64,000 nt of DNA from Nodosilinea sp. P-1105 (GTDB taxonomy: Bacteria; Cyanobacteriota; Cyanobacteriia; Phormidesmidales; Phormidesmidaceae), in contig NZ_SMDQ01000011.1 of NCBI RefSeq assembly GCF_012911975.1, positions 1-64,000 of the forward strand, written 5' to 3'. The stretch's first letter is position 1, and each line of letters begins with the position of its first letter. Shown here piece after piece: positions 54,511 to 63,467 of this stretch. The translations under genes were made by a program, and so were the position numbers. A model generated the notes under the pieces. That model had not been told where the DNA came from, searched no databases, and saw only the letters and a list, made by a program, of their open reading frames with translations.

Positions 54511-54620
54511 GCCGGTACAGTTCCCAGGGTTCTGCCCTGGGATGGCCCAAAGTTCATGGTCCATGAGATCAAGAATCCTCAGAGCTTGAGATCTCGACAT
54601 CCTGCACTGAGGTTCTAGGT
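54511..54620 (+). repeat. Copy C of the 107-bp dispersed repeat
   Basis: Begins GCCGGTACAG, then CCCAGGGTTCTGCCCTGGG (a perfect 7-bp hairpin here), then ATGGCCCAAAGTTCATGG, and later GAGATCTCGACATCCTGCAC. It is most like copy B in its first half and is more diverged after that. It starts within 4 bp of the ftsH stop codon, as if it were part of the 3' end. Confidence 0.6.
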
Positions 54621-54656
54621 AATAGCTGTCAAGCAAACTAATAACTACCAATTAAA

Positions 54657-54684
54657 GGGATGCCCTAAACAGGGTGTCCCTTTT
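54657..54684 (+). terminator. Intrinsic terminator after ftsH
   Basis: GGGATGCCCT AAAC AGGGTGTCCC followed by TTTTGTG. The stem is complete if G-U pairs are counted, and the T-run is correct for the plus strand. It is 150 bp after the ftsH stop and convergent with the PRC-barrel gene. Confidence 0.75.
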
Positions 54685-54716
54685 GTGTTTGCTCCCAGTG
54701 GTTATCCCACCTTCCC

Positions 54717-55373
54717 TTACTCTTGTGCTGAATCATCAGTATTAGGGGACTCCCCTTTAACTTTATGGGCTAAATCCTGGGCGCCTTTCTGCAAATCCGC
54801 CAAATCTTGCTTGGTACGCTCGTAGTCGGCTTGAATAAAGTCACTGGCTTGGGTGAGTTTAGCCCCTAGGCCTGGGGTGTATTGTTGGGGGGCTTCAACG
54901 GCGGATTCCAGCACAATGACTCGCTTTTCACCCACACTGGAAATGGCAATCGGGGCAAAGATGTAGGTGCCCTCCATCAGCCCCTTCCACCCGTGGGGGG
55001 TAAACAGGTAGCCAGTAACTCGGCCAGACTCCAGCTCGAAGAGTAAATCGGTGACCTTACCCACCGTGTTGCCGTGGTCGGTCAAAATCTCGAAACCAAT
55101 GGGCGCTTCGGTCATGTCAGGGGAACTTGCCTGGGGGCTGTCGGCCACCCGGACCAAGATACTATCCTTACCAATCGCCTCGATTTGATCCCAGCTAAAG
55201 GCTCGCTTTGTGGTACCTAAAAAACCTGACTTGCAAACTAGCCCTGTGACTCGCTGTGCCTGAGCGTCTACCAACAGTTGAGTTGTTTGACCCAACTCTT
55301 CCACAGTTTGGCGATTCAGGACCGGACGCTTGAGCAGTGTGCTAAAAGCTAAGGTTTGAGCAGCGGTAGACAT
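54717..55373 (-). CDS. PRC-barrel domain protein
   Basis: About 218 residues from ATG 55373 (MSTAAQTLAFSTLLKRPVLN). Two PRC-barrel repeats: 8-80 (RPVLNRQTVEELGQTTQLLVD) and 100-165 (PIGFEILTDHGNTVGKVTDLLFEL). The C terminus is a charged helix. PRC barrels bind RNA (RimM) or act in photosystem assembly (reaction-centre H subunit); the exact role here is unknown. An upstream in-frame start at 55412 is less likely. Divergent from the coiled-coil gene. Confidence 0.85.
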   Translation of the reverse strand: MSTAAQTLAFSTLLKRPVLNRQTVEELGQTTQLLVDAQAQRVTGLVCKSGFLGTTKRAFSWDQIEAIGKDSILVRVADSPQASSPDMTEAPIGFEILTDHGNTVGKVTDLLFELESGRVTGYLFTPHGWKGLMEGTYIFAPIAISSVGEKRVIVLESAVEAPQQYTPGLGAKLTQASDFIQADYERTKQDLADLQKGAQDLAHKVKGESPNTDDSAQE

Positions 55374-55649
55374 GGTCAAAGACTCCCAGAACCAATACTT
55401 AACGATTGACACCTTAATTCTAGTGCCGTGGAATCAGGTTTACCGCGATCGCCCATCTGGGTCGGCAGGGGTAAACCGACGCAGATGGGCTCCAGGCCTG
55501 TCCAGGTGTTCAAGAAGCTTTAAGCCACCAGCCAGGCTTGCGGCCAGCACTTCTATACTAAAAGGTAAGAGGGTTTCATCTACCGTTGATACTCGACCCT
55601 CGGCAGGGCTACTGCTCATTTCCCCAATTAGTTCACTGAGGTATCCACC

Positions 55650-55937
55650 ATGGAAGACCGATCGACATCCCAAGGAAAGATGGAAGCCCAGCTTCAGGAA
55701 TGGGGGGCCAAGCTAGACGACATGCAGGCTAAGGCCAATCAAGTCAGTGCGGATAAAAAAGCAGACCTGGATCAGCAAATTGCGGCCTTAAGGGCTAAGC
55801 GCGATGCTATGCAGCAAAGACTGTCTGACCTGACCGCCGCCAGCGATGATGCCTGGCAAAGTGTGAAAGTGGGGCTGCAAGACGCTTGGCACGATCTGAG
55901 GGTGGCTTTTGAAGAAGCGGCCTCTAAGTTTAAGTGA
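55650..55937 (+). CDS. Small coiled-coil protein
   Basis: 95 residues, almost entirely helical and charged: KLDDMQAKANQVSADKKADL, RAKRDAMQQRLSDLTAAS, ending LRVAFEEAASKFK. Ala-rich heptads suggest an apolipoprotein-like or coiled-coil helix bundle. No signal or membrane segment. A TATACT -10 element lies at 55554. I know similar short proteins in cyanobacteria but no assigned role. Confidence 0.65.
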   Translation: MEDRSTSQGKMEAQLQEWGAKLDDMQAKANQVSADKKADLDQQIAALRAKRDAMQQRLSDLTAASDDAWQSVKVGLQDAWHDLRVAFEEAASKFK

Positions 55938-56185
55938 CCTTGTTTAAGTGACCTTTGGTGAGTGCCGCTCGGCAGCAATAACTTCCCTATTTGCCAAAGC
56001 GGGAACCTTTGTGTACCCGGTCTCTCCTGCCACCCTTCTGCCTTGCTGTACTCATGCCCCCTATTTGGCCTGAAGCCCCCACCCCAGGGTATGGCTGCAA
56101 AGCTGGGCTGAGTGCTTCTTCTGGGTAAGCTATGGTTCTCGTGGTAATTTCAAGGTAGTTTTTGTCTGACTAAGGGAGCGGCACC

Positions 56186-56518
56186 ATGAGATTGTTTTTA
56201 ATCCTGGCCTTGCTGATTGCGATCGCAGCCGTGATCTTTTCCTTTCAAAACTCGGTGCCGATCATGGTCCATATCGCCATTTGGAACTTTGAGGCTTCCC
56301 TAGCCCTGGTGCTGCTGAGTACTCTGGCCATCGGTATTTTGATTGGCATTCTGGTGTCGTTGCCTAGCGCGGTGCGTAGAACCATGGAAATTTCCAAGGA
56401 TGAGCGCTACATTGAACAGCTGAAGGCCGATCTGAATCAACAATTAGACATTGTCAGCCAGCAGCAAAAGCGGATTGCCAATCTGGAAAAGCACCTTAAC
56501 TCAGGCAATGAGGTGTGA
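56186..56518 (+). CDS. LapA-family membrane protein
   Basis: 110 residues. Two closely spaced membrane helices (LFLILALLIAIAAVIFSFQN and LALVLLSTLAIGILIGILVS) and a C-terminal coiled-coil tail (LNQQLDIVSQQQKRIANLE). It is the LapA (DUF1049) family, linked to lipopolysaccharide assembly in other bacteria. The ribosome-binding site GGAG is good (seven bases). It leads into the DUF3119 gene. Confidence 0.88.
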   Translation: MRLFLILALLIAIAAVIFSFQNSVPIMVHIAIWNFEASLALVLLSTLAIGILIGILVSLPSAVRRTMEISKDERYIEQLKADLNQQLDIVSQQQKRIANLEKHLNSGNEV

Positions 56519-56607
56519 CACCGTTAGCCCCAAGCCCGTCCTCAGGCCTCTGGTCAGCCCGGCATATCTTCTATACTTTAGGTAATCCTCTACCGAAGCC
56601 AGACACC

Positions 56608-56997
56608 GTGACCTCACCTCCTACTGCTGCTGTCACCGACCTAGCCCCCAGCTATCGCATTCCCCTAGCGATTATGGTGCTAGCTCTGCCGTTATTGTGG
56701 CTGAACCTGTGGCTAGGCGCCGTGGTCGGTGCATTTGGGGTGTTTTTGATGGTGCAAACCCTAACCCTGACCTTGCGGTTTACCGACAGTGCCCTGGATA
56801 TCTATCGCCGCGATACGCTAATTCGTCAGTTTCCCTATGCCGAGTGGCAATACTGGCAAATTTTTTGGCCACCCGTGCCGATTTTGTTTTACTTTCGCGA
56901 GGTGAAAAGCATTCACTTTTTGCCGATTATTTTTAACCCCAGCCAGTTGCGCACTTGTCTAGAAACCCATTGTCCTAACCCTCCAGAGTTGGCTTAG
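56608..56997 (+). CDS. DUF3119 family membrane protein
   Basis: About 129 residues from GTG 56608 (VTSPPTAAVTDLAPSYRIPL). Two membrane helices (IMVLALPLLWLNLWLGAVVG) and a soluble domain with REVKSIHFLPIIFNP. DUF3119 is found in cyanobacteria and plastids with unknown function. An alternative start, GTG 56515, overlaps the lapA stop but adds a Pro/Ser stretch with little support; a TATACT -10-like element lies between (about 56571). Next to DUF3086, its common neighbour. Confidence 0.75.
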   Translation: MTSPPTAAVTDLAPSYRIPLAIMVLALPLLWLNLWLGAVVGAFGVFLMVQTLTLTLRFTDSALDIYRRDTLIRQFPYAEWQYWQIFWPPVPILFYFREVKSIHFLPIIFNPSQLRTCLETHCPNPPELA

Positions 56998-57040
56998 GCG
57001 ATCTCTAGGAAAGATTTTCCCTTGATGTAGCTCGATACCT

Positions 57041-57066
57041 GATGGGCAAGCAAGCTTTGCCCATCC
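57041..57066. repeat. GATGGGCAAG-type palindrome
   Basis: GATGGGCAAGCAAGCTTTGCCCATC then CTACGGGGG. It is a diverged member of the GGTGGGCA palindrome family, between DUF3119 and DUF3086. Confidence 0.65.
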
Positions 57067-57205
57067 TACGGGGGTATTTTGTTATCCAGAGATTGCCTTA
57101 GTAAACGGTCAACCTAAGGATGACAAGTTAGTGGGGACAAGCCGCGTAGGCGTTAACTTGAGTGCTCATCTGATAGGCTGACAACAGACACCTCAAGAAA
57201 TATCC

Positions 57206-58336
57206 ATGACATCAGATGAGTTTGCTAAACCAGGGTCCGGAACCGAGGACGATGTCTTTCAACCCGCTGAGCCCGATCGCCCCTCTGATTCACTGACATC
57301 AGGCAGCAGCGATCCATCGGCGCTCAAGTCTGACTGGAGTACTCGCATAGATGCCCTGAAGCAACAAGAATCAGACTTGAAGCGTAGCATTGCTGACTTA
57401 CAGACAGCCTATAACCGGTTGACTCAAGACCAGTTCAAAAAAATTCAGACTGACATTAGCCGTATGGTGCAACAGGGTACCGCTGAACTGGAACAGCGTA
57501 AGCGTATCCTACAACTGGATATTGAAAAACTGGAACGACGGCAAGAGCGCATCCAGGCCGAAATGAAAACCACCTTTGCCGGAGCCTCCCAAGATTTGGC
57601 CGTGCGGGTGCAGGGGTTCAAAGACTACCTGGTGGGTAGCCTGCAAGACTTAGCCGTAGCCGCTGAACAGTTAGACATCGCCCCACGGGAATCGTCCTCC
57701 CCCAGTGCTGTCACCCCAGAGTCTGACGTAGCTCCTCGCCGGGGTGCAGCCCGTTCAGAATCCCCTGCTGCTGGAGACCCAGGGTTCGCCGCCAATACCT
57801 TCCAAGACCAAGCCGACCGGGTTCGTAGCCTGCTAGATCAGTACCGCATGCGACCCGACTACTATGGGCCGGTCTGGCAATTGCGGCGCACCTTCGAGCC
57901 GATCCATGCCGAGCGGGTGTCCAACTGGTTCTTTGCCCAGGGGGGCCGAGGGGCGGTTAAAAGCATGGGCAGCCGCTTGCAGAATGTGCTGGTCGCCTCT
58001 GCGGCCCTATCGATTCTCCACACTCTGTATGGCAATCGCCTGCGCACGCTGGTGCTATCTAACAGTCCTGAACGCTTGGGAGAATGGCGGCGCGGATTGC
58101 AAGACTGCCTGGGCATTTCCCGGGCCGACTTTGGTACGGGCCAAGGGGTGATGCTGTTTGATGCCCCGGAACCTTTGGCCCAGCGGGCTGAACGGGTGAC
58201 CTCTGAAGGGGGATTACCGTTTATTCTGGTGGATGAAGCCGAGTCGGTGATTAGCTTGGCTCTGCTACAGTTCCCTCTGTGGTTGGCGTTTGCCCCCGAC
58301 CCGATGAACCCAGTCACCGACTACGACTTTTACTAA
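57206..58336 (+). CDS. DUF3086 family protein
   Basis: 376 residues. A disordered, acidic N terminus (1-45) is followed by a long coiled coil (about 48-130, LKQQESDLKRSIADLQTAYN), a linker, and a C-terminal globular domain (about 205-376; YYGPVWQLRRTFEPIHAERV, then a Rossmann-like alternation). DUF3086 is specific to cyanobacteria; DUF3119 is often its neighbour, and plsY sometimes is too. Role unknown. Start ATG 57206. Confidence 0.85.
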   Translation: MTSDEFAKPGSGTEDDVFQPAEPDRPSDSLTSGSSDPSALKSDWSTRIDALKQQESDLKRSIADLQTAYNRLTQDQFKKIQTDISRMVQQGTAELEQRKRILQLDIEKLERRQERIQAEMKTTFAGASQDLAVRVQGFKDYLVGSLQDLAVAAEQLDIAPRESSSPSAVTPESDVAPRRGAARSESPAAGDPGFAANTFQDQADRVRSLLDQYRMRPDYYGPVWQLRRTFEPIHAERVSNWFFAQGGRGAVKSMGSRLQNVLVASAALSILHTLYGNRLRTLVLSNSPERLGEWRRGLQDCLGISRADFGTGQGVMLFDAPEPLAQRAERVTSEGGLPFILVDEAESVISLALLQFPLWLAFAPDPMNPVTDYDFY

Positions 58337-58339
58337 GCG

Positions 58340-60013
58340 TTAATCCAGGGCGGCTAAGATTGAAATCTCAAACCCTTGAAGCCGCTGAGGGGATTTGAGC
58401 TTGTCGCCCGTTTGGCGACGATTGGACAGCAACACCTGCCAATCGTCGTAGGGAATGGGATCGTTAGTGGTCAGCTCTTTTTCCTCAGAAAAATTAATCA
58501 GGACTAGAACCGTTTGCTGATTCGTTTGGCGCAGGTAGGCCAGATGTTCGTAGGGGTAGTGAATTAAACTCCGCCAACTGCCCCGGTGTAAGGCTTCATT
58601 CTGCCGATGCACTTGAATAAGTTGGCGATAGAAATGCCAGATAGAATCCTGATCTTGCGACTGGGCCGCAACATTAAGGGTTTTAAAGTTGTCGTTGACA
58701 GGCAAATAGGGCTGAACATCTTGGCCAAAGCTAAAACCTGCCTGGGGAGAGTCGTCCCACTGCATCGGGGTGCGGGTGCCATCCCGGGAGGGGATCACCT
58801 CGCCGTCAATGTTGCCGATCACCACTTTGTCTTTCGCCATTTCTGGGGGAATATCTTCATGGTTAACCATGCCAATTTCTTCCCCGTAATAAAGAATGGG
58901 AGTGCCCCGCACGGTCAGCAGTAAGGTGGCAGCGGCTTTCGCGATCGCCTCAGAGTCGATACATAGGCTGCAATCAATCCAGCGGGATAAATGGCGGGGC
59001 AGGTCGTGATTATCAAAGAAATAGGCGGGCCAAGCCTCTGGCGGGGTCATCAACTCTTTCTTTTCAATTTCCCGCTGAATATAACCGGGATACCAAGGGC
59101 TAAAGGCAAACTCAAAGGTGAGGGGTAAGTGTAGTTCGTTATTGTCAACACCGTGGAAAATAATCGAGTCATATAAGCGACTATCAATGAAGGTTTCGCC
59201 AATCAAGACTCGCTCGTCATACTCTTCCAACACAGCCCGCATTTCTTGGATGATGTAGTGGTTTTCTGGCAGATTTTTGTTGTAAAGGTGGTACTGGTTA
59301 TTGTAATCTTTGCGATCAGTCGCTTCGAACTTGATCGGATTGTCACGAAAGAGTTCATCTTTACTATAAGTACTGGAGGCATCCAGTCGAAACCCATCCA
59401 CGCCCAAGTCCAGCCAGAATCGCATCATGTCATAGACAGCCTTTCGCACCTCTGGATGACGCCAGTTAAGGTCAGGTTGGTTAGCGTTAAACGTGTGGTA
59501 ATAATACTGCTGACGGTCTTCGTTAAACGTCCACCCTGGCCCGCCAAAGTAGGCTATCCAGTTGTTTGGTTCGCCACCACCTGGGGCCGGATCAAGCCAC
59601 AAGTACCAGTCCTCTTTAGGGTTATCTCGACTACGACTTGACTCAATAAACCAAGAATGTTGGTTGGATGTGTGGTTAACCACCAAATCTAGAATAATTT
59701 TAATATTACGCCCATGGGCTTCGCTGACTAGTTGCTTAAAGTCATCAAGGCAGCCAAAGGTGGGGCAAATGTCGTAGTAGTCGCTGACGTCATAGCCGTT
59801 GTCTACCATGGGGGATTGGTAGATGGGGGAGAGCCAGATGGCGTCTACGCCGAGGGATGACTTGCTATTTGGGTTGCCATCATTGAGATAATCCAACCGC
59901 CGGATAATCCCTTGCAAATCCCCCAGACCATCACCGTTACTGTCGGCAAACGTGAGAGGATAAATTTGATAAATCACGCCATGCTGCCACCAGCCAGGCT
60001 CTCGAAATTCCAT
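58340..60013 (-). CDS. GH13 alpha-glucosidase or trehalose synthase-like enzyme
   Basis: 557 residues, glycoside hydrolase family 13. The four conserved regions are visible: DLVVNHTS, GFRLDASS (nucleophile Asp), LIGETFID (acid/base Glu), and FFDNHDLPR (transition-state Asp). The N terminus WWQHGVIYQIYPLTFAD and DGNGDGLGDLQGI-like loop match oligo-1,6-glucosidase/alpha-glucosidase. It may act on maltose, sucrose or trehalose; a glycogen-related function is plausible. It is convergent with DUF3086, 3 bp from its stop codon. Confidence 0.9.
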   Translation of the reverse strand: MEFREPGWWQHGVIYQIYPLTFADSNGDGLGDLQGIIRRLDYLNDGNPNSKSSLGVDAIWLSPIYQSPMVDNGYDVSDYYDICPTFGCLDDFKQLVSEAHGRNIKIILDLVVNHTSNQHSWFIESSRSRDNPKEDWYLWLDPAPGGGEPNNWIAYFGGPGWTFNEDRQQYYYHTFNANQPDLNWRHPEVRKAVYDMMRFWLDLGVDGFRLDASSTYSKDELFRDNPIKFEATDRKDYNNQYHLYNKNLPENHYIIQEMRAVLEEYDERVLIGETFIDSRLYDSIIFHGVDNNELHLPLTFEFAFSPWYPGYIQREIEKKELMTPPEAWPAYFFDNHDLPRHLSRWIDCSLCIDSEAIAKAAATLLLTVRGTPILYYGEEIGMVNHEDIPPEMAKDKVVIGNIDGEVIPSRDGTRTPMQWDDSPQAGFSFGQDVQPYLPVNDNFKTLNVAAQSQDQDSIWHFYRQLIQVHRQNEALHRGSWRSLIHYPYEHLAYLRQTNQQTVLVLINFSEEKELTTNDPIPYDDWQVLLSNRRQTGDKLKSPQRLQGFEISILAALD

Positions 60014-60180
60014 AGACTTACCGCAAATCTGCTGTCTCAGCTTAGAGGTGACCAGGGAACACTGACATCATCTAAAGGGCAGAAATGGCTTGGTACTGCC
60101 TCGCAAAAGTATGACCATCGTTGCTGAGGGGGACAGGTGACAGGGGACAGGAAGGGTTGGCCGACTTATGCCGTAGAGTA

Positions 60181-61821
60181 TTAGTTAAGGGCCGTGGATA
60201 GATTGCTGACTGCCCGCTCCAGGCGAGCCAGGGCACGGTTATAGTCCAGCACGGCACTGACCAGGTTGCCCTGGGCTTCTGTCAGCTCTCGGGTGGCACT
60301 GGTTACATCCAGCTGGGTGCCGACACCCGCATTAAACCGTAGATTAGCCAACTCCAGAGCTTCCCTGGCTTGATTCTCAGCAGCTCGGGCCGTGTCGATG
60401 TTCGCCTGGTTAGCAATCAAGGTATAGTAGGCCTCTTCAACTTCTACACGGATGTCGTTACGGGAGCTAGCGTAGTCTAACTCGCTGGTCTGAATGTCCA
60501 GATCACTCTGGGTGGCTCGGGCTCTGGCGGCACCGCCATCAAATAACTGCCAAGTAAACTGGGCTCCCAGGGAGAACCCATCATCCACAGAGGAAGACAC
60601 CCCAGCCGGGGAAGTGAGCTGGCTTTGCAGCCCATACTGGGCAAATACCCCAAGATTAGGCCGAATTTGGGCCAGCTGTAGCTGTCGCTGAGATTCATTA
60701 AACTCTCGCTCCACCAAAGCTTGTTCTAGCTCAGCCCGATTTTGAAAAGCGAGCACAATGCTTTCTTCTAGGGAGAGGGGCCAACTGCCAGCAATTTCCA
60801 CCGCCAGGGTTGTGATGTCGATAGTGGGAGGCACATTCAGCCGTCGGGCTAACTGGCGCTGGGAAATTTGCCGTTGGCTGGTGGCCTGGGTAAGGGACTG
60901 GCGGGCATTTGCTAGCTGCACCTCAGCTTGCAACACATCGAAACGAGTCCCTACTCCTACCTCTTCTCGCAGTTGGGTGTCGCGGAGGTTGCGTTCCGCT
61001 TCCGCTAAGAAACCCTGGTTAATCCGAATCTGTTCGATCGCTTCTTGCACCGCGTAATAGTCATTGATGGTTGCTAGGCGCAGCTCTTCACGGGTTTGCT
61101 CAACGGCCAACTCTGCCAACCGGACTTGGTCTTCTGCAGATCGAATGCTCGCCGATCGCGCCCCAGATATCCCCAGGTCATACTCAGCCCTAACATTGGC
61201 CCCTAGGCGGGTGCTAGTGCCCCCCCCACCGCCGACCCCTGGCCCCTGGCCTGAAAAACCCTGGTTGCTAGTTTCCAAGTTGCTATTCAGGCTGGCGGTC
61301 GGCAAAAGGGCGGCTCTTTCCGCCTGTAGTCCGGCTTGACTGCGTTCCAGCTGCAATAGGGCGGTACGTAAGGTCTCACTGTTGCGAAAGGCCAACTCAA
61401 TCGCTGTTTCCAGGGAAATGGGCTGGGTGCCGATAATTTCTACTTCTGCTGGGGTGGTGGGGGTCAGCAACGGGTTAGGGTCAGGATTGAGTGAGTCAGG
61501 TGGGGTGTCAAACCCTTCCTCGGTGGGGCGATCGGATTGGGGAATAGCGACTTCAGGCCGAGGTTGTGCCGGTGGGGTGGGGGAGGGGGCATCGGCCGGA
61601 TCATCTTCCAAGGGAATTGCTGCTTCGCCGGGTTCTAGGGATAGGGCGGCTTGTGGCGACCGATCAGCCGCTGGGACTACGGTTGTGTCTACCGCTGTGG
61701 GGTTGTCATCGTCGGCCGATGCTTCAGTGGCAGCCATTAAGGGCAGCGGTGTCCAAGCTGCAACAACCCCTAATCCTAAGGACAGCAGGCAGCAACAATA
61801 TGAGTTCAGCATAAGTCCCAT
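60181..61821 (-). CDS. TolC-family outer membrane efflux protein
   Basis: 546 residues. A signal peptide (LGLGVVAAWTPLPLMA) is followed by a proline- and Asp-rich linker of about 100 residues, then two outer-membrane-efflux-protein repeats (about 130-330 and 340-540): LETAIELAFRNSETLRTALL and EESIVLAFQNRAELEQALV. TolC forms the trimeric channel for multidrug and protein export. It has no adjacent inner-membrane or adaptor genes, as usual in cyanobacteria. About 194 bp of non-coding DNA upstream hold its promoter. Confidence 0.92.
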   Translation of the reverse strand: MGLMLNSYCCCLLSLGLGVVAAWTPLPLMAATEASADDDNPTAVDTTVVPAADRSPQAALSLEPGEAAIPLEDDPADAPSPTPPAQPRPEVAIPQSDRPTEEGFDTPPDSLNPDPNPLLTPTTPAEVEIIGTQPISLETAIELAFRNSETLRTALLQLERSQAGLQAERAALLPTASLNSNLETSNQGFSGQGPGVGGGGGTSTRLGANVRAEYDLGISGARSASIRSAEDQVRLAELAVEQTREELRLATINDYYAVQEAIEQIRINQGFLAEAERNLRDTQLREEVGVGTRFDVLQAEVQLANARQSLTQATSQRQISQRQLARRLNVPPTIDITTLAVEIAGSWPLSLEESIVLAFQNRAELEQALVEREFNESQRQLQLAQIRPNLGVFAQYGLQSQLTSPAGVSSSVDDGFSLGAQFTWQLFDGGAARARATQSDLDIQTSELDYASSRNDIRVEVEEAYYTLIANQANIDTARAAENQAREALELANLRFNAGVGTQLDVTSATRELTEAQGNLVSAVLDYNRALARLERAVSNLSTALN

Positions 61822-62015
61822 GTAGTTTATTGAAGTTTTTTGACTTCAGTCTCCTAGCATATCGGGATCTGGCATGACTTGAGCCACCCTAGCCAAGATT
61901 CGTGCCGATAGACCGATAGATCAGTTAAGGCCCGACCAGTAACGCTAGGCCAGACTGGTTATAGCATACTAAACCGTTTAGTTCAAAATTTGTTTACCCT
62001 AAGAATCGGCCCGAG

Positions 62016-63425
62016 TTAAGACGGGGTCCAGTAGCCTGCCGCTGGCTGTAGGTCTGCGTAGGCGGGCCGTGGCATGTGCCCAAGGCAACCCTTGATCAGC
62101 GCATCGGTGTCATCCACCGGCAAAATCGGGCAATGCAGTTTTTGACTTACCTCAGCAATACTCATGTCATCTAGAAACAGGGTCTCAGCCGGGTCGCCAG
62201 AATCACTGGGCTTGAGCATGACGGCGGGCAACAGTAGCAAATCACCCAGGTGCCGGTTTTGTAGCCCCTGGACTAGATCATGGCCGGTGAGTAGCCCGGT
62301 GACGGTCATGGCCCGCCCCCAATAGTCACTGGCCAGAGGGGCTAAATGAACCGTCAGTCCATTCACCTGGTTCAGGCGATCGCATAGGGGTTGAAAGGCA
62401 TGTTCCACCGCATTGCCCACGAGCCAGGTCAGGGTGCGTGGCGGGTCAACAGCGGCGGGCAGGTAAGCGTCGGCGGCGACTTCAAATTGTTGGATGAACT
62501 GACGAATGGAGCCGACCCCATTGCCCAACTGGGGATAGTCTTCGTAGTGGCTCTCGGGGGGCACAGGCTGTTTTGCCAACAGGAACCATTCGTCGGCCAG
62601 CCAGGCGAAGGTAGTACCAAACCGCTGGCGAAACTCGGCTTGCAGGGCTTGCACCTGGGTAATCACCTGTCGCGCATCAGCCTGGCTAACCGGGGTCAGT
62701 TCGTCGTCGGCAGGCCGAAACCGGGTCAACCCCACGGGCACCACCGCCGCCGAAGCCACCGCTGGGGTATCCCCCTGGTGGAAACGGGCTAGATCCCGTA
62801 GGGTTGTTTCCAGGTGATCGCCATCGTTGATGCCGGGACAAACCACCACCTGGGCATGAACTTGCAACCGCTGGGTCTGGAACCAGGCCAGTTGGTCTAG
62901 GATTTGTCCGGCCCTGGGGTTTTTGAGCAGGCGCGATCGCACCTCAGGTTCGGTGGCATGGACAGAGACATACAACGGCGATAGCCGCAATTGGGCAATG
63001 CGTTCCCATTCTTGGGGCAGTAGGTTGGTCAGGGTGAGATAGCTGCCATAGAGGAAGCTGAGGCGATAGTCGTCGTCTTTGAGGTAGAGGGTGTTGCGCT
63101 TGCCCGGGGGTTGCTGGTCGATAAAGCAAAAGGGACAGGCATTGTTGCACTGGATCAGGCCATCAAACAGGGCGGTGTCAAACTCTAAGCCCAAGTCATC
63201 GTCGATGTCTTTTTCAATCTCGACCCGGTGGGTTTTGCCCTGGCGGTCTAATACGTCCAGGGTTAAGTCTTCATCGGCGCAGAGAAAGCGGTAATCAATC
63301 AAATCTCGGGGACGCTGGCCGTTGATGGACACCAGGGCATCTCCTGGTTCAAAGCCCACCTCGGCGGCAATGGAGTCGGGGAGTACAGCGGTGATGCGGG
63401 CGGGACGGATGGCCTGGGTGCCCAT
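62016..63425 (-). CDS. TIGR03279-type radical SAM protein (PDZ and DUF512)
   Basis: 469 residues. An N-terminal PDZ-like fold (VGFEPGDALVSINGQRPRDL) is followed by a radical-SAM core with the Cys cluster CNNACPFCFID (C-x3-C-x2-C) and a C-terminal DUF512 domain ending with YADLQPAAGYW. This is the cyanobacterial family described as a putative FeS oxidoreductase (TIGR03279). Reaction unknown. It is the first of a same-strand pair with uppP upstream (42-bp gap). Confidence 0.92.
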   Translation of the reverse strand: MGTQAIRPARITAVLPDSIAAEVGFEPGDALVSINGQRPRDLIDYRFLCADEDLTLDVLDRQGKTHRVEIEKDIDDDLGLEFDTALFDGLIQCNNACPFCFIDQQPPGKRNTLYLKDDDYRLSFLYGSYLTLTNLLPQEWERIAQLRLSPLYVSVHATEPEVRSRLLKNPRAGQILDQLAWFQTQRLQVHAQVVVCPGINDGDHLETTLRDLARFHQGDTPAVASAAVVPVGLTRFRPADDELTPVSQADARQVITQVQALQAEFRQRFGTTFAWLADEWFLLAKQPVPPESHYEDYPQLGNGVGSIRQFIQQFEVAADAYLPAAVDPPRTLTWLVGNAVEHAFQPLCDRLNQVNGLTVHLAPLASDYWGRAMTVTGLLTGHDLVQGLQNRHLGDLLLLPAVMLKPSDSGDPAETLFLDDMSIAEVSQKLHCPILPVDDTDALIKGCLGHMPRPAYADLQPAAGYWTPS

Positions 63426-63467
63426 GGGCGCAATGGTTGAACGTCTGCTTTTCCATATTAGGGGGTA

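Noticed and set aside
54046-54651. Antisense frame of 201 residues over the end of ftsH
   Set aside because: It mirrors the well-supported ftsH coding sequence; it is a shadow frame.
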